DNA of 64,000 nucleotides. Origin: Bacteriovoracaceae bacterium. Lineage in GTDB: Bacteria > Bdellovibrionota > Bacteriovoracia > Bacteriovoracales > Bacteriovoracaceae. The stretch covers positions 18,290 through 82,289 of the forward strand of contig JAHDBN010000010.1 of NCBI GenBank assembly GCA_020630335.1, in the 5' to 3' direction. The position numbers and the translations under genes are program-made. Shown one piece after another: positions 34,021 to 43,670 of the stretch (its first letter is position 1; each line of letters starts with the position of its first letter). The notes beneath the pieces are model-generated. The model did not search any database. It was not told the DNA's origin and saw only the letters and a list, made by a program, of their open reading frames with translations.

Positions 34021-37000
34021 CTATCTATTAGCATTCCATAACGCACAATCAGGAAATCCTGTTGGACACCTAAGAGCTGGTAACCTTCCTGGGAGTGCTT
34101 CCCAGACTGTAGTAAAGTCCCATGTAGTATATACAGGATGAGTACTTAAATAGAAATTTGAAAGCGTCGCCTCTGGTGCTGCAAATTCTGGTGTTGTTGT
34201 AGGATGAGATCCATCACATGGTGATCCGACACAAGTTGCTCCAGAATAATAATATGAATCAGTAAGAGTTCCTGATGGGTCCATTGAATGAGTCCCCATA
34301 AAATAATCCGAAGTCACACAATCGACATCACCAACAGAAAAGACATTATCAAAATTATAAGTTTGCAGAGGCTGAACATTTGCAACAAACCCACCACATC
34401 GATTACCAGTAACAGCTTTAAGATTAGAAATAGTATAAGAATTAGAAATACTATATGTCTGAGTAGTTGTTCCAGTCCCTGCAATAAAGCCTGCACTATG
34501 AGTTTCTACGCCAGTAAGAGTACCCACTCTATTTACATTTGTAACCAAAGAATAACTATCTGTTATTATATTATTACCTCCATTTTCAGTCATGCCTGCA
34601 AATCCTCCAATTTTCCCTGCTCCTTCAACTAAAGAACCTGCTGAGAAGCTTTCTCGAATTTCAAAAGAATTCCCTCCAAACCTTGCAACAAAACCACCGG
34701 CATTTCCATTAGGATTTCTGACTGAACCTAATGCAAAATTTTTCTCAAATATAATATGATTTGGAGCTGAGTTAGCTGATCTAATTGATCCAACAAATCC
34801 TCCTGATCCAACTGCACTCCTATTTGCATTACTAAGAACATCACCTGTTACATAGTTGTTCTTGATTAATGTAGGAAATGTCTGAGTTGATGCTATTGCC
34901 ATTGCTCCCATGAAACCTCCAGCTCCTCCATTCCCTGTCCCTGTACTATTTGATTCGACATTACCTGTTGCAAAACAGTTCTCTATAGTTATGCCTCTGT
35001 AAGCTCCTCCTATAAAACCACCTGCGCTTGCAGCAGAAGCTTCTGTATAAACATCACCTGTTGCGTGAGTATTTTTTATATACGCATTCGCATTAGTCAA
35101 ATTAATTGAACCAATTGCTCCTCCAACGTTTCCAGCCTTCCCATCTACATCTGCATGAGTTTCAGAACTTTCTATCTGAACACCTTTAATCATGTATCCT
35201 ACTAATCCCCCAATCATTCCACTCGCTATATCTGCAGTTGGCAAACTTAGTGCATCTACTTTAGAAGAAGATAGAACTTTAACTCCAATTAATTTTGCAT
35301 TATCTTCCATATAACCTGCTGCACCACCACATCTAGTTTTTAAGCAGGTCACAGTTCCTAAAACTTCTGAATTCGAAATAGATGAATTATCACTCATCTT
35401 TCCAGCCAAGCCACCTGTCTGAGTACCATGACCTACAGTGTTTCCACTTGATTTAACGAATTCAAGAAATGAGTTATCAAGTAAAGCACCCACAAAACCA
35501 CCACAGCTACCGAAACAATTAACATCACCCTGAGACTCCGTATCACCTAAGCTACTCCCAGATGCCTTAGAGCTATCATTCATTATACCTACTGCCCCAC
35601 CTATAGTTGATGAACTATTAGTAAACCCATCAACATCAATATCAAAAACCAGATCAATTAATTCAGATGTATTATCCATAGCCCCAATTAGGCCACCACA
35701 CTCAGAAGAACCGCAAACAACTGGAGTAGTAATTGTTAAACTGATTGCTCCAGCACTAGCTGCTTGTATTTTTGCAGAATTTTTCATGTATCCAACAAGC
35801 CCACCTGTCTTCTTAGCTGTATTACTAACTGTACCTGTATAAACTATATTATCGAGAACCACAGAATTCGCCATAATTCCAAAAGCTCCACCACATTGAT
35901 CATGTGTACAAGTCACTGTAAGTGCTGTTCCGTTAACTTGATCTAGTGTGGCGTCATCAAAGTTTCCAATAATACCACCAGTATTTAACCCACCAGAGAC
36001 AACACCTGAATTGCTTATTTCTATGCTCTGAAGATCTGCTCCTCCTGTTGCTTTGCTCGCTAACACTCCACAATCAGCTGCCCCACAGGTTACTGCATAA
36101 TTATCAATCGTAAGATCATAAACCTTACCACCAGCGATTTCAGTAAACACACCTGTATCATCAGCTCCGTTATAAATCTTTTTATTGTTTCCGTTGAAGT
36201 CCCCTGTGAATGAACCAATACCAGTGTCATTTCCGATTGAGCTCATATCAATGTCATTACAAAGAATATAAAACTTATCCATTGGTCCATTCTGAGCTAG
36301 ATCTTCAAGTTGAGTTTCGTTATAAATCTCCCAAGCAGTTGCCGTTGCTAGACCGTCACCAAAATCATCATACTTAGTCGCACTCGGCCCTGTCGCATCT
36401 ACACATTGCTTCGCTTCTCCTGAAACTTTTGCTGTATCATTTGTTACTCCATCAGAACAAGTTGCCGTATAAGCAAGATCCCAAACCCCAAGAGCCGTCG
36501 GTGTAATCACTACGTTTGGTAGAGTCCCCGTAAATGTACAGTTAGTACATGCTCCAGCTGTATAAGTTATAGGAGCGCAAGATGAATCTGTATCATTAGT
36601 TGAAACGTCTATACTTGAAAGTGCAACACCTGGCGCACTATCCGTTTGAGGATCGTCTACTGCATCTATACTTGCAGCTGTTCCAAAAACTTTTGCATTA
36701 TCTGTAGTCGAACCATCAGAACAAGTTGCTGTATAAGCAAGATCCCAAGCTCCTGCAGCTGCAGGTGTAATAACCACGCTTGGCAATGAACCTGTAAATG
36801 TACAGTTTGTACAAGTTCCTGTTGTATATGTAATGGGAGCACACGCATTTGATGTATCATTACTTGATACATCAATGCTTGCTAATGCCACACCTGCTTC
36901 ACTAACGCTTACCTCATCATCCACAGCATTAATTTCAACAGCACTTACTGCATTACCAAAAAGTTTACCACTATCGGCAGTTGATCCATTCGCACAAGTT

Positions 37001-39930
37001 GCAGTGTAAGGCACTTCCCATGCCCCTGGATTAGTTGGAGTAACTATAACACTTGGTAAAGTTCCACTCACAGTCGCATTAACGAGAGTTCCCAAAGTAT
37101 AAGTGATAGGAGTACAACTTGAACTCGTTACCAAAAGACTTAAATCTTCTGCTCCAAGTGCTATACCTTCTGTCGATGGATCAATCTCTTTATCAGGAGA
37201 ATCTACTTCCGCTGCTGTTCCAGTAACATCTGCCGTATCCGAAGTTGAGCCATTAGCACAAGTTGCAGTATAGGTTAGCTTCCAAGCTCCAGCAGCTGTA
37301 GGAATAATATTATAACTTGGACCAGTTCCTGAAAAAGTACAATTCAGCACACAGTTTGCACTGTAAGTAATTGGTGCACAGTTTGAACTCGAATCGGCCG
37401 TTCCAGTTGAACCTGCTGCAGTATCTACATTTACTATTGAGGTCACTGCCGGCTCACTTACAGTAACAGGGTTATCATTAGCTGTTATATCCGCTGCCGT
37501 TCCTAAAACTTTCGCATTGCTTGTTGTTGTTCCATCTGAACAAGTTGCTGCATAAGCAAGGTTCCAAGTTCCTGCAGCTGTTGGAGTAATATCTACACTA
37601 GGCAGAGAACCTGTAAAAGTACAATTAGTACAAGCTCCTGCAGTATAAGTAATAGGTGTACAATTTGTATTACCATCATTTAAAGATACATTTACGGTAG
37701 GAACAACAACCCCTGCTTCACTAGCACTCACTGGATCATCTGTAGCTGTAATTGCTGGAATAGCAAGTGCTGTTCCTATTACACTTGCAGTGTCTGAAGT
37801 CGATCCGTCAGAACAAGTTGCTTTATAAGTAAAACTCCAAGCTCCTGCTGCTGTTGGAGTAATATCATAATTAGGTGCACTTGGATTAGCTACTGCTGTA
37901 CAGTTCGTACATGCCACTTGAGAATATACAATTGGTGCACAAAAAGAATCCGTATCGTTTCCTGATACATCTATTGCATTTACTGATCCTGCTTGTGAAC
38001 TTGCTACACTATCATCCATAGCATCTATCTCTACTGGTAAAACATTTTCACTATCCGTTGCAAGTTGCCCACTTGGGTCTACTAAATCAGCTGAGCATGT
38101 CCAAGGACCTGAGCCTGCAAAAGTTACTGAAGGTACTGTAAAGCTTCCTCCACTACAAGTTACTGGTGCACTAGGTCCAGCTCCGCAATCAACTGTAATG
38201 CTAGATCCCTCTGGAGAGCACGCTCCACTTGTAGGGTGATTACCCGCTGCTGATACTGCTGGTATATCTAAATCAACACTAGGATTATTCATCCCTGTAA
38301 TGTCACTATCTGTATCTACTAATCCACTTGGTGCTACTAAGGTAGCTGTACAAGTTGCTGGCACTGAAGAAATCACTGTGCTAGCTCCACTATAAACTCC
38401 ACCACTACAAGTTACTGCTGCACTTGGACCTGCTCCACAATCAAGTGTCACACTTGATCCATCCGGAGAACACGTTCCGCTTAAAAAATGAGTCCCTGGA
38501 GTTGTAATTGTACTTATATCATCAATTGTTACCTCTGGGTTTCCATCAACAGGTGCTGCTGTTGATTCTGTATCCGAGTCACTTAAACCAGTTGCTGAAT
38601 CAGTTACTACTGAAACACAACTAGCTGGAAGAGATGCTATGTTTACACTTGCAAGACTAAAAGATCCACCAGAACACGTCCCACTCACTGGGCCTGATCC
38701 ACAATCAACACTTACAGCCGCTCCATCTGGTGAACAAGACCCGCTCATTGAATGAGACCCTGGAGTCGTTATTGAGATTATTGGATCTAAATTTATCTCT
38801 GGAAGAGGAATTAAATCCGTTGAATCAGTTGCTTGATTTGAATCTTGATCTATTAAATTTGCCGAGCACGTTGCAGGCAATGTTGATACATTTACTGAAA
38901 CTACTGAATAACTTCCTCCGCTACAAATCACAGGCGCACTTACCCCTGAACCGCAATCAACCGTTACACTTGATCCATCTGGTGAACATGACCCAGTCAT
39001 AGGATAACTACCTGGAATGTAAACTTCAGGATCATCGATACTAACCTCTGGAAGAGAGATAGCAGTAATATCGCTATCTGAATCAGTTTGTCCGTTAGGA
39101 GCAACTAAGCTTGCTGTACAAGTTGCTGGTATAGAAGAAATTGTTGTATTCGCTCCGCTATAAACTCCGCCACTACAAGTAACTGGAGCACTAGCTCCTG
39201 CTCCACAATCAACAGTAATACTTGATCCATCTGGGGAACAACTTCCACTCATTGGATAAGTTCCAGGAGCAGTAATTGAACTTATATCATTTAAAGTCAC
39301 CACTGGATTTACTCCTGATGGAGTTGACTCTGTATCTGTATCACTTAAACCAGTTGATGAATCAGTAATTATCGAATGACAACTAGCGGGCAAACTAGGC
39401 ACTCCAACTACAGGTATATTGAATATTCCTGAACTACAAGCAACTGGAGATGTAGGACCTGACCCACAATCAACACTCACCAATGCTCCATCTGGTGCAC
39501 ATGAACCTACCATTGGATGATTACCGGTAGTTGAAATTGAATCAACCGGATCTAGATCAACAAAAGGAGTAACTAAAGGGTTCGAGCTTTCTGTATCTCC
39601 GGCAACCGGAGTCCCTCCAGAGCTTAGAGTTGTCACACAAACAGCTGGGCAAAGAGTTGGGAAAGGAACGTTAGGCACCATGAAGGATCCAGAATTACAA
39701 GTTGTACTTACCGGACCAGCTCCACAATCAACTTCAATGTCTGCTCCACCTGTACATGTTCCTGATAAGTTATGAGTAACACCTGAACCACAATTTAAAC
39801 TTGAAATAGAGTCAAGATTTACATTGGGTGCTACTGACGAAGAGGAATCAAACAAATAAGCATTGTCATTATCCGCACAAGAGACAAAAAATAAAACTAC
39901 TAATAAAACTACTGATTTAAAAAACTGCAT
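34021..39930 (-). CDS. giant repeat lipoprotein (Ig-like and GLUG repeats)
   Basis: 1969 residues, lipobox FVSC with C18, so membrane-anchored and probably surface exposed. Three blocks follow. First, seven copies of an 80-90-residue repeat with a CSPDGSSVTVDCGAGP core (two or three Cys each). Second, six copies of an Ig/cadherin-like repeat of about 88 residues (AVDDxVSxSEAGV, NDT, CTNCTFTG, ITPTAAGxWDLAYTATCSDG). Third, about 700 residues of GLUG-type repeats (GGLVGYMKN, GGFVGALLD and similar), found in adhesins. The last block ends in PGRLPALRCPTGFPDC. An adhesin or surface-structure role is likely. Sequence is G/C-richer than its neighbours because of Thr, Ser, Gly and Ala codons. Confidence 0.8.
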   Translation of the reverse strand: MQFFKSVVLLVVLFFVSCADNDNAYLFDSSSSVAPNVNLDSISSLNCGSGVTHNLSGTCTGGADIEVDCGAGPVSTTCNSGSFMVPNVPFPTLCPAVCVTTLSSGGTPVAGDTESSNPLVTPFVDLDPVDSISTTGNHPMVGSCAPDGALVSVDCGSGPTSPVACSSGIFNIPVVGVPSLPASCHSIITDSSTGLSDTDTESTPSGVNPVVTLNDISSITAPGTYPMSGSCSPDGSSITVDCGAGASAPVTCSGGVYSGANTTISSIPATCTASLVAPNGQTDSDSDITAISLPEVSIDDPEVYIPGSYPMTGSCSPDGSSVTVDCGSGVSAPVICSGGSYSVVSVNVSTLPATCSANLIDQDSNQATDSTDLIPLPEINLDPIISITTPGSHSMSGSCSPDGAAVSVDCGSGPVSGTCSGGSFSLASVNIASLPASCVSVVTDSATGLSDSDTESTAAPVDGNPEVTIDDISTITTPGTHFLSGTCSPDGSSVTLDCGAGPSAAVTCSGGVYSGASTVISSVPATCTATLVAPSGLVDTDSDITGMNNPSVDLDIPAVSAAGNHPTSGACSPEGSSITVDCGAGPSAPVTCSGGSFTVPSVTFAGSGPWTCSADLVDPSGQLATDSENVLPVEIDAMDDSVASSQAGSVNAIDVSGNDTDSFCAPIVYSQVACTNCTAVANPSAPNYDITPTAAGAWSFTYKATCSDGSTSDTASVIGTALAIPAITATDDPVSASEAGVVVPTVNVSLNDGNTNCTPITYTAGACTNCTFTGSLPSVDITPTAAGTWNLAYAATCSDGTTTSNAKVLGTAADITANDNPVTVSEPAVTSIVNVDTAAGSTGTADSSSNCAPITYSANCVLNCTFSGTGPSYNIIPTAAGAWKLTYTATCANGSTSDTADVTGTAAEVDSPDKEIDPSTEGIALGAEDLSLLVTSSSCTPITYTLGTLVNATVSGTLPSVIVTPTNPGAWEVPYTATCANGSTADSGKLFGNAVSAVEINAVDDEVSVSEAGVALASIDVSSNDTSNACAPITYTTGTCTNCTFTGSLPSVVITPAAAGAWDLAYTATCSDGSTTDNAKVFGTAASIDAVDDPQTDSAPGVALSSIDVSTNDTDSSCAPITYTAGACTNCTFTGTLPNVVITPTALGVWDLAYTATCSDGVTNDTAKVSGEAKQCVDATGPSATKYDDFGDGLATATAWEIYNETQLEDLAQNGPMDKFYILCNDIDMSSIGNDTGIGSFTGDFNGNNKKIYNGADDTGVFTEIAGGKVYDLTIDNYAVTCGAADCGVLASKATGGADLQSIEISNSGVVSGGLNTGGIIGNFDDATLDQVNGTALTVTCTHDQCGGAFGIMANSVVLDNIVYTGTVSNTAKKTGGLVGYMKNSAKIQAASAGAISLTITTPVVCGSSECGGLIGAMDNTSELIDLVFDIDVDGFTNSSSTIGGAVGIMNDSSKASGSSLGDTESQGDVNCFGSCGGFVGALLDNSFLEFVKSSGNTVGHGTQTGGLAGKMSDNSSISNSEVLGTVTCLKTRCGGAAGYMEDNAKLIGVKVLSSSKVDALSLPTADIASGMIGGLVGYMIKGVQIESSETHADVDGKAGNVGGAIGSINLTNANAYIKNTHATGDVYTEASAASAGGFIGGAYRGITIENCFATGNVESNSTGTGNGGAGGFMGAMAIASTQTFPTLIKNNYVTGDVLSNANRSAVGSGGFVGSIRSANSAPNHIIFEKNFALGSVRNPNGNAGGFVARFGGNSFEIRESFSAGSLVEGAGKIGGFAGMTENGGNNIITDSYSLVTNVNRVGTLTGVETHSAGFIAGTGTTTQTYSISNSYTISNLKAVTGNRCGGFVANVQPLQTYNFDNVFSVGDVDCVTSDYFMGTHSMDPSGTLTDSYYYSGATCVGSPCDGSHPTTTPEFAAPEATLSNFYLSTHPVYTTWDFTTVWEALPGRLPALRCPTGFPDCALWNANR
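36415..38036 (-). repeat. six Ig/cadherin-like protein repeats
   Basis: Within the 1969-residue lipoprotein gene, six tandem copies of about 88-95 codons share DNA-level similarity as well as the CTNCTFTG and TATCSDG cores. The fourth copy has lost the CTNC cysteines (TLVNATVSG). Homologous repeats occur in the partial gene at the right edge, 24 kb away. Confidence 0.75.
38040..39830 (-). repeat. seven CSPDG/DCGAGP protein repeats
   Basis: N-terminal block of the giant lipoprotein: seven tandem units of 80-90 codons, each with GSCSPDGSSVTVDCGAGP or a variant, a CSGG turn and a PATC near the end. Odd and even copies resemble each other most (units 2 and 5; units 3 and 6), suggesting growth by duplication of a two- or three-unit block. 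Confidence 0.7.
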
Positions 39931-40294
39931 ACGTACAACCTATTCCTTTACTTTATAATTCAATCAAGACTTAACTGATATTCATTTACCCTTCACACAA
40001 AATTTCCTAAATTAATTATCGAACATATTAATCTCTTCCAGTTTCACAAATTGCTCTTTCAATACTTTTCTCTAGATTTAAAGATATTCTAGACCCTAAT
40101 ACAAAAAAACAATCTTAAAGTTATTATCGGGCAATCTTGGATAGTACTAAAGAAGGTATTGGCAATATTCGTGGTTAATTTTGTCCATCATTCTGAAATC
40201 ACGACTCCTTTATGATAACAAATTGGGGTCACAGGCAACCTCTTGCATAAGATCTCATATTGCCGACCTCAAATCACAGTGCTACCCTAAGAAA
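39931..40294. other. divergent intergenic region without a supported gene
   Basis: This 364-base region separates the giant lipoprotein gene (minus) from the second TIGR02147 gene (plus) and must carry both promoters. An open frame from a TTG at 40181 joins the TIGR02147 gene, but its 38 extra codons do not resemble the family. A TCTAGATTTAAAGATATTCTAGA-like pair of TCTAGA hexamers occurs near 40072-40095. I can name no confident promoter boxes. Confidence 0.4.
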
Positions 40295-41056
40295 ATGAGT
40301 TCTATTTTCACCAGAATATTAAAAAGAGAGTTTGAGAAAAAAAAACAAAAAAACACTCAGTATAGCCTAAGGGCCTTTGCTAAATATTTGGAGGTTGATC
40401 ACTCTTTATTATCTAAAGTCTTGAGGTCTAAAAGAGAATTTTCAACAAAGATGATTCTTCGAATAGCTCCGAAGATTGGACTTTCTAGTGATCAAGTAAA
40501 GCTAATTTCAAAACATCAAGGAAGCGGTAAGTTCTTGTGGGAAAAAATTGATAAAGATTTATTCAACAAGGTTGCGACATGGCTAACATTTGCAATACTA
40601 GAAACTATCAAAATACCTCATATTTCTTTTTCAGCATCTAAAATTTCAAAAGCTTTATCACTTGATATTAGTGAGATCCAACCAACTTTGGATAAGCTAG
40701 TATCTCTTGAGGTCATATCTAACAATAATGGTGTGTATAAATTTGATAATCCATCGACCAACTGGTTTGATTTTGAACACACTAGCGAAGTAAGAAAAAG
40801 GCTCCAAGAAGAATTTTTGATAAAATCAATTGAAGCTCTAAAAAGTGTTAACTTTAAAGAGCGAATTCATTCGTCACTTACCATTTCAATGAATAGAAAA
40901 GATTTACCTGCAGTAAAAGAAATTACTCAAGATTATATAAAAAAAATGAATACTTTTATCTCGACAAGCGACAAAGATAAAGAAGTCGTCTATCAACTTT
41001 GTACTTCATTTTTTCCTCTTTCTCAAATTGATTTCCAAGGAAAGGAGTACTTGTGA
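40295..41056 (+). CDS. TIGR02147-family regulator with N-terminal HTH
   Basis: 253 residues from the ATG at 40295. A longer frame begins with TTG at 40181, but family members start near this ATG. The N-terminal HTH is YSLRAFAKYLEVDHSLLSKVLRSKREF, nearly superimposable on YSLRAFARDLDLDSASLSQIIRGKRKL of the 20.2-kb paralogue. The C-terminus ends QLCTSFFPLSQID, matching QTSIQLFPLTDLN there. Its stop overlaps the next start as GTGA, again coupling a regulator to an exported protein. Confidence 0.85.
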   Translation: MSSIFTRILKREFEKKKQKNTQYSLRAFAKYLEVDHSLLSKVLRSKREFSTKMILRIAPKIGLSSDQVKLISKHQGSGKFLWEKIDKDLFNKVATWLTFAILETIKIPHISFSASKISKALSLDISEIQPTLDKLVSLEVISNNNGVYKFDNPSTNWFDFEHTSEVRKRLQEEFLIKSIEALKSVNFKERIHSSLTISMNRKDLPAVKEITQDYIKKMNTFISTSDKDKEVVYQLCTSFFPLSQIDFQGKEYL

Positions 41057-41673
41057 GAAAAATATTATTTTTTTTAACCATTGTTTTAAGTCATAATTCC
41101 ATTGCTACTAATGGACATGGAGGAAATGGAGGAGGCGTTCATTATTGCCCTAAGAAATCTATTGAATTTTATGATTTATATGAAGCAAGAGAGATTTATC
41201 GTTTTAAACAAAGTAAACTGACGGAATCTTTAAAAGAAGAAGATGTTCAGAACCTCGATTCACTTATTAGGCAATACCTTGAGAAAGTTTTTTTAGTTGA
41301 TCCTCTATTAGAAAAAGAGATTTATAAAATAGTCAAAACGATAGATACTAAATTTGTTTTTATTCACCAGAAAAATTTAACTCGCTTACACGACAGCAAC
41401 ATTCCTTTTACTGATATAAATTGCCAATATAGACAACTTGCAAATTGGCATAATTTAAGTGATTCCATCTTTATAGATATCACTTTATTTAATGAGTTAA
41501 GAAACTCTCCCCAAAATAGAGCGAACCTTGCTGCTTTTTATGTTCATGAAGCTTTATATAAGCTATATCGAGTCAGAAATCCTAATTTCAAGAACTCAGA
41601 TGTTGTCAGGAAATTTGTGGCTGAAATCTTCTCAGACACACCTTTGACAATGCATCCACTATTTAAGCCTTAA
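41053..41673 (+). CDS. exported protein coupled to TIGR02147 gene
   Basis: 206 residues, GTG start at 41053 sharing GTGA with the regulator's stop; GGAAAGGAG lies just upstream. Signal peptide MRKILFFLTIVLSHNSIA, then a Gly-rich start (TNGHGGNGGGVHYC). Later AAFYVHEALYKLYRVRN resembles a zinc-protease helix, but the second His of HExxH is missing (HEALY). The same type of Gly-rich opening and HEALY-like helix recurs, as I recall, in uncharacterised Bdellovibrio-group proteins. Function unknown. Confidence 0.72.
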   Translation: MRKILFFLTIVLSHNSIATNGHGGNGGGVHYCPKKSIEFYDLYEAREIYRFKQSKLTESLKEEDVQNLDSLIRQYLEKVFLVDPLLEKEIYKIVKTIDTKFVFIHQKNLTRLHDSNIPFTDINCQYRQLANWHNLSDSIFIDITLFNELRNSPQNRANLAAFYVHEALYKLYRVRNPNFKNSDVVRKFVAEIFSDTPLTMHPLFKP

Positions 41674-41765
41674 CTAAAAATAATTTTCAAAGGCAACTTC
41701 TTTAAAGTTTACTAAAGACCAAATTTAAATCAAAAAATCTCCCTATATTATTTAATATAGAAACT

Positions 41766-42039
41766 ATGGAGAAACAAATAAGATATTATCCGGTCTTAAA
41801 AAGAACGATAAAAATAAAAAAATTTAGTAATATTCATTGCAAATGCTGGTGCCTGTGTTTCTAGAAGTCTTTGTAGAGCGCTAGAAAACAAATATAGTGT
41901 ACTTACTTATTTTAAAGGAATTATTTACTTTGCTTACGCAAAATCTATTTACCCATATAAAGGTAAGTATTTATTCCAAGTGTCTGCACATTTAGCGAAA
42001 AAGATAAATGTTCAGGCACTTGGAATGATGTTTCAGTAA
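41766..42039 (+). pseudogene. frameshifted small gene of unknown function
   Basis: Two overlapping open frames read as one protein if a single base is removed from the A7 run at 41816-41822. The first frame starts with ATG at 41766 (MEKQIRYYPVLKRTIKIK). The second continues from 41818 to a TAA at 42037-42039 (NLVIFIANAGACVSRSLC, then KYSVLTYFKGIIYFAYAK, ending LGMMFQ). The result would be about 90 residues, basic and partly hydrophobic. No ribosome site is obvious, and no family is recognised. It may be a decayed gene, a sequencing error or, less likely, a programmed slip. Confidence 0.4.
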
Positions 42040-42058
42040 AAAAGACTAAAAACTAAAA

Positions 42059-42083
42059 GCACTAGATGTAAAAAACCTAGTGC
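42059..42083 (-). terminator. terminator of the sppA-lapB-zupT-BI-1 operon
   Basis: GCACTAG (42059-42065) pairs with CTAGTGC (42077-42083). On the minus strand the hairpin is followed by TTTTAGTTTTTAG. It lies 8 bases past the BI-1 stop. Confidence 0.7.
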
Positions 42084-42090
42084 CCTATTA

Positions 42091-42798
42091 TTATCTTCGA
42101 TCCATAAAGCGAACAACATACCAAAACATCAAGATAATATCAGAAAACAACGCAAGCGAAGCTGCAACATATCTAGAATCGCCTGGCATTCTTCTCATAA
42201 CATTTGAAGTATTATAAAGAATCGCCATTCCAGCATAAGCAATCATTCCAACAGAAAACCATGTTCCAAGAGTAAAAGCAAAACCACTCCCAAAAAGCAT
42301 AGGCCCTAAAAAACTTGTCACAATTAAAGCAATTGCTACAAACCCAAGCCATCTAAGAATTCCACCTAAAAATGAAAAATCAACTTTCGTAACGTAAACA
42401 CCAATTGTTAAAAGAGCAAAAGATATTAAAGTGACTAAAGCTGCATTTTGAACCACAGCTCCTTGGCCATATAAAAACCTAGAAAAAATAGGTAATGAAA
42501 TAACAGCATAAAGAAATACATATGCAAACAAAGCTACATACTGCATTCCTAAACTTTTTACTCTGTAGGCCATTCTTGATGCCATACTCGAAACAACACC
42601 AAAGATCATGAGAACGAAAAGCCAATTAATTGCGCCCATCGCTTTCATAAAAATTTGTGCTACTCCAGTTTGAAACATTACGTATTGCATTGCTACAAAT
42701 GCTACAACAGCAATAAAAACATGCAGGTATGTTTTTACTAAAAATGATTTTTTACTAGGATTTGATAATTCAATTCCTTCGAATTGTAATCCGCGCAT
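42091..42798 (-). CDS. Bax inhibitor-1/YccA family membrane protein
   Basis: 235 residues from the ATG at 42798, chosen for the strong AAAGGAG five bases upstream; the longest frame begins 19 codons earlier. Seven hydrophobic helices. Family marks: YVALFAYVFLYAVISLP near residue 90, and the late SDIILMFWYVVRFMDRR. Bacterial BI-1 proteins are calcium-leak channels or FtsH partners (YccA). Last gene of the operon led by sppA, which also concerns membrane-protein proteolysis. Confidence 0.9.
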   Translation of the reverse strand: MRGLQFEGIELSNPSKKSFLVKTYLHVFIAVVAFVAMQYVMFQTGVAQIFMKAMGAINWLFVLMIFGVVSSMASRMAYRVKSLGMQYVALFAYVFLYAVISLPIFSRFLYGQGAVVQNAALVTLISFALLTIGVYVTKVDFSFLGGILRWLGFVAIALIVTSFLGPMLFGSGFAFTLGTWFSVGMIAYAGMAILYNTSNVMRRMPGDSRYVAASLALFSDIILMFWYVVRFMDRR

Positions 42799-42851
42799 AT
42801 AAACTCCTTTGAAATATGATGCTTTAATTTTCTTAAGAATTTTCTTTTGGG

Positions 42852-43670
42852 TCAAATAAACAGAATTAAGCTAAGTGCCATGACACCCATTCCTAGAATT
42901 AGTCCATAAATCGAGAGATGGTGTTCTCCATACTCTCTAGCAGCTGGTAGGAGCTGATCTAAGCTGATAAAAACCATAATTCCTGCTACTCCAGTAAAAA
43001 CACACCCAACTAGCGTTTCACCCATAAATTGAGATAAAAAGAAATACCCAATTAACCCACCAATTGGCTCGGATAAACCAGATAAAAAAGAGTAAAGAAA
43101 AGCTTTTTTTCTATCTCCAGTTGCATAGTAGATTGGAACTGAAACAGCAATTCCTTCTGGAATATTATGTATAGCAACGGCAAAAGCAATTGCCATTCCC
43201 ATTTTAGGATCTTGCATGGCAGAAAAAAAAGTAGCAAGCCCTTCAGGAAAATTATGAATAGCAATAGCTGAAGCTGTAATTAACCCTGTTTTATAAAGTG
43301 CTCGATAATCTTTTTTCTTATCTGGATTTTCTAAATCTTCTACTAGCATATCTTCATGAGGATTTTCTATACCAATCATATGAATCACTCTATCAATAAT
43401 AGCAATAAGAAAAATCCCAGCAAAAAAGCTTACGACATTTAAGATTGTTCCAAGTCTAAGGCCATGAGATTCTACTAATAATTCTTGTCCTTTAAAAAAA
43501 ATTTCAACAAAAGACACATAGATCATTACTCCTGCTGAAAACCCAAGAGCAATACTTAAGGCCTTTGTGTTTGTTCTTTTAGTAAAAAAAGCTAACGCAC
43601 TACCAATTCCCGTTGAAAGTCCTGCAAATAAAGTTAAACCAATTGCTAAAATAATATTTGAGTTTTCCAT
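42852..43670 (-). CDS. zupT: ZIP-family zinc transporter
   Basis: 272 residues, eight helices. The metal pathway is shown by IAIHNFPEGLATF and VAIHNIPEGIAVS in the fourth and fifth helices, the ZupT signature. A charged loop between helices three and four (MLVEDLENPDKKKDYR) has few histidines. It imports zinc and other divalent metals. Its ATG shares one base with the lapB stop codon. Confidence 0.95.
   Translation of the reverse strand: MENSNIILAIGLTLFAGLSTGIGSALAFFTKRTNTKALSIALGFSAGVMIYVSFVEIFFKGQELLVESHGLRLGTILNVVSFFAGIFLIAIIDRVIHMIGIENPHEDMLVEDLENPDKKKDYRALYKTGLITASAIAIHNFPEGLATFFSAMQDPKMGMAIAFAVAIHNIPEGIAVSVPIYYATGDRKKAFLYSFLSGLSEPIGGLIGYFFLSQFMGETLVGCVFTGVAGIMVFISLDQLLPAAREYGEHHLSIYGLILGMGVMALSLILFI

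Noticed and set aside
40181..40294. N-terminal extension of the second TIGR02147 protein
   Set aside because: It depends on a TTG start without a ribosome site, and its 38 residues do not align with the other family member, which begins where the ATG at 40295 would start.
41053..41673. Zinc metalloprotease call for the TIGR02147-coupled protein
   Set aside because: The helix reads HEALY, lacking the second His of HExxH, so a catalytic zinc site is not supported.
41816..41822. Programmed ribosomal frameshift at the A7 run
   Set aside because: No ribosome site at the first start, no stimulatory structure seen and no recognised family; a decayed gene or a sequencing error explains it more simply.
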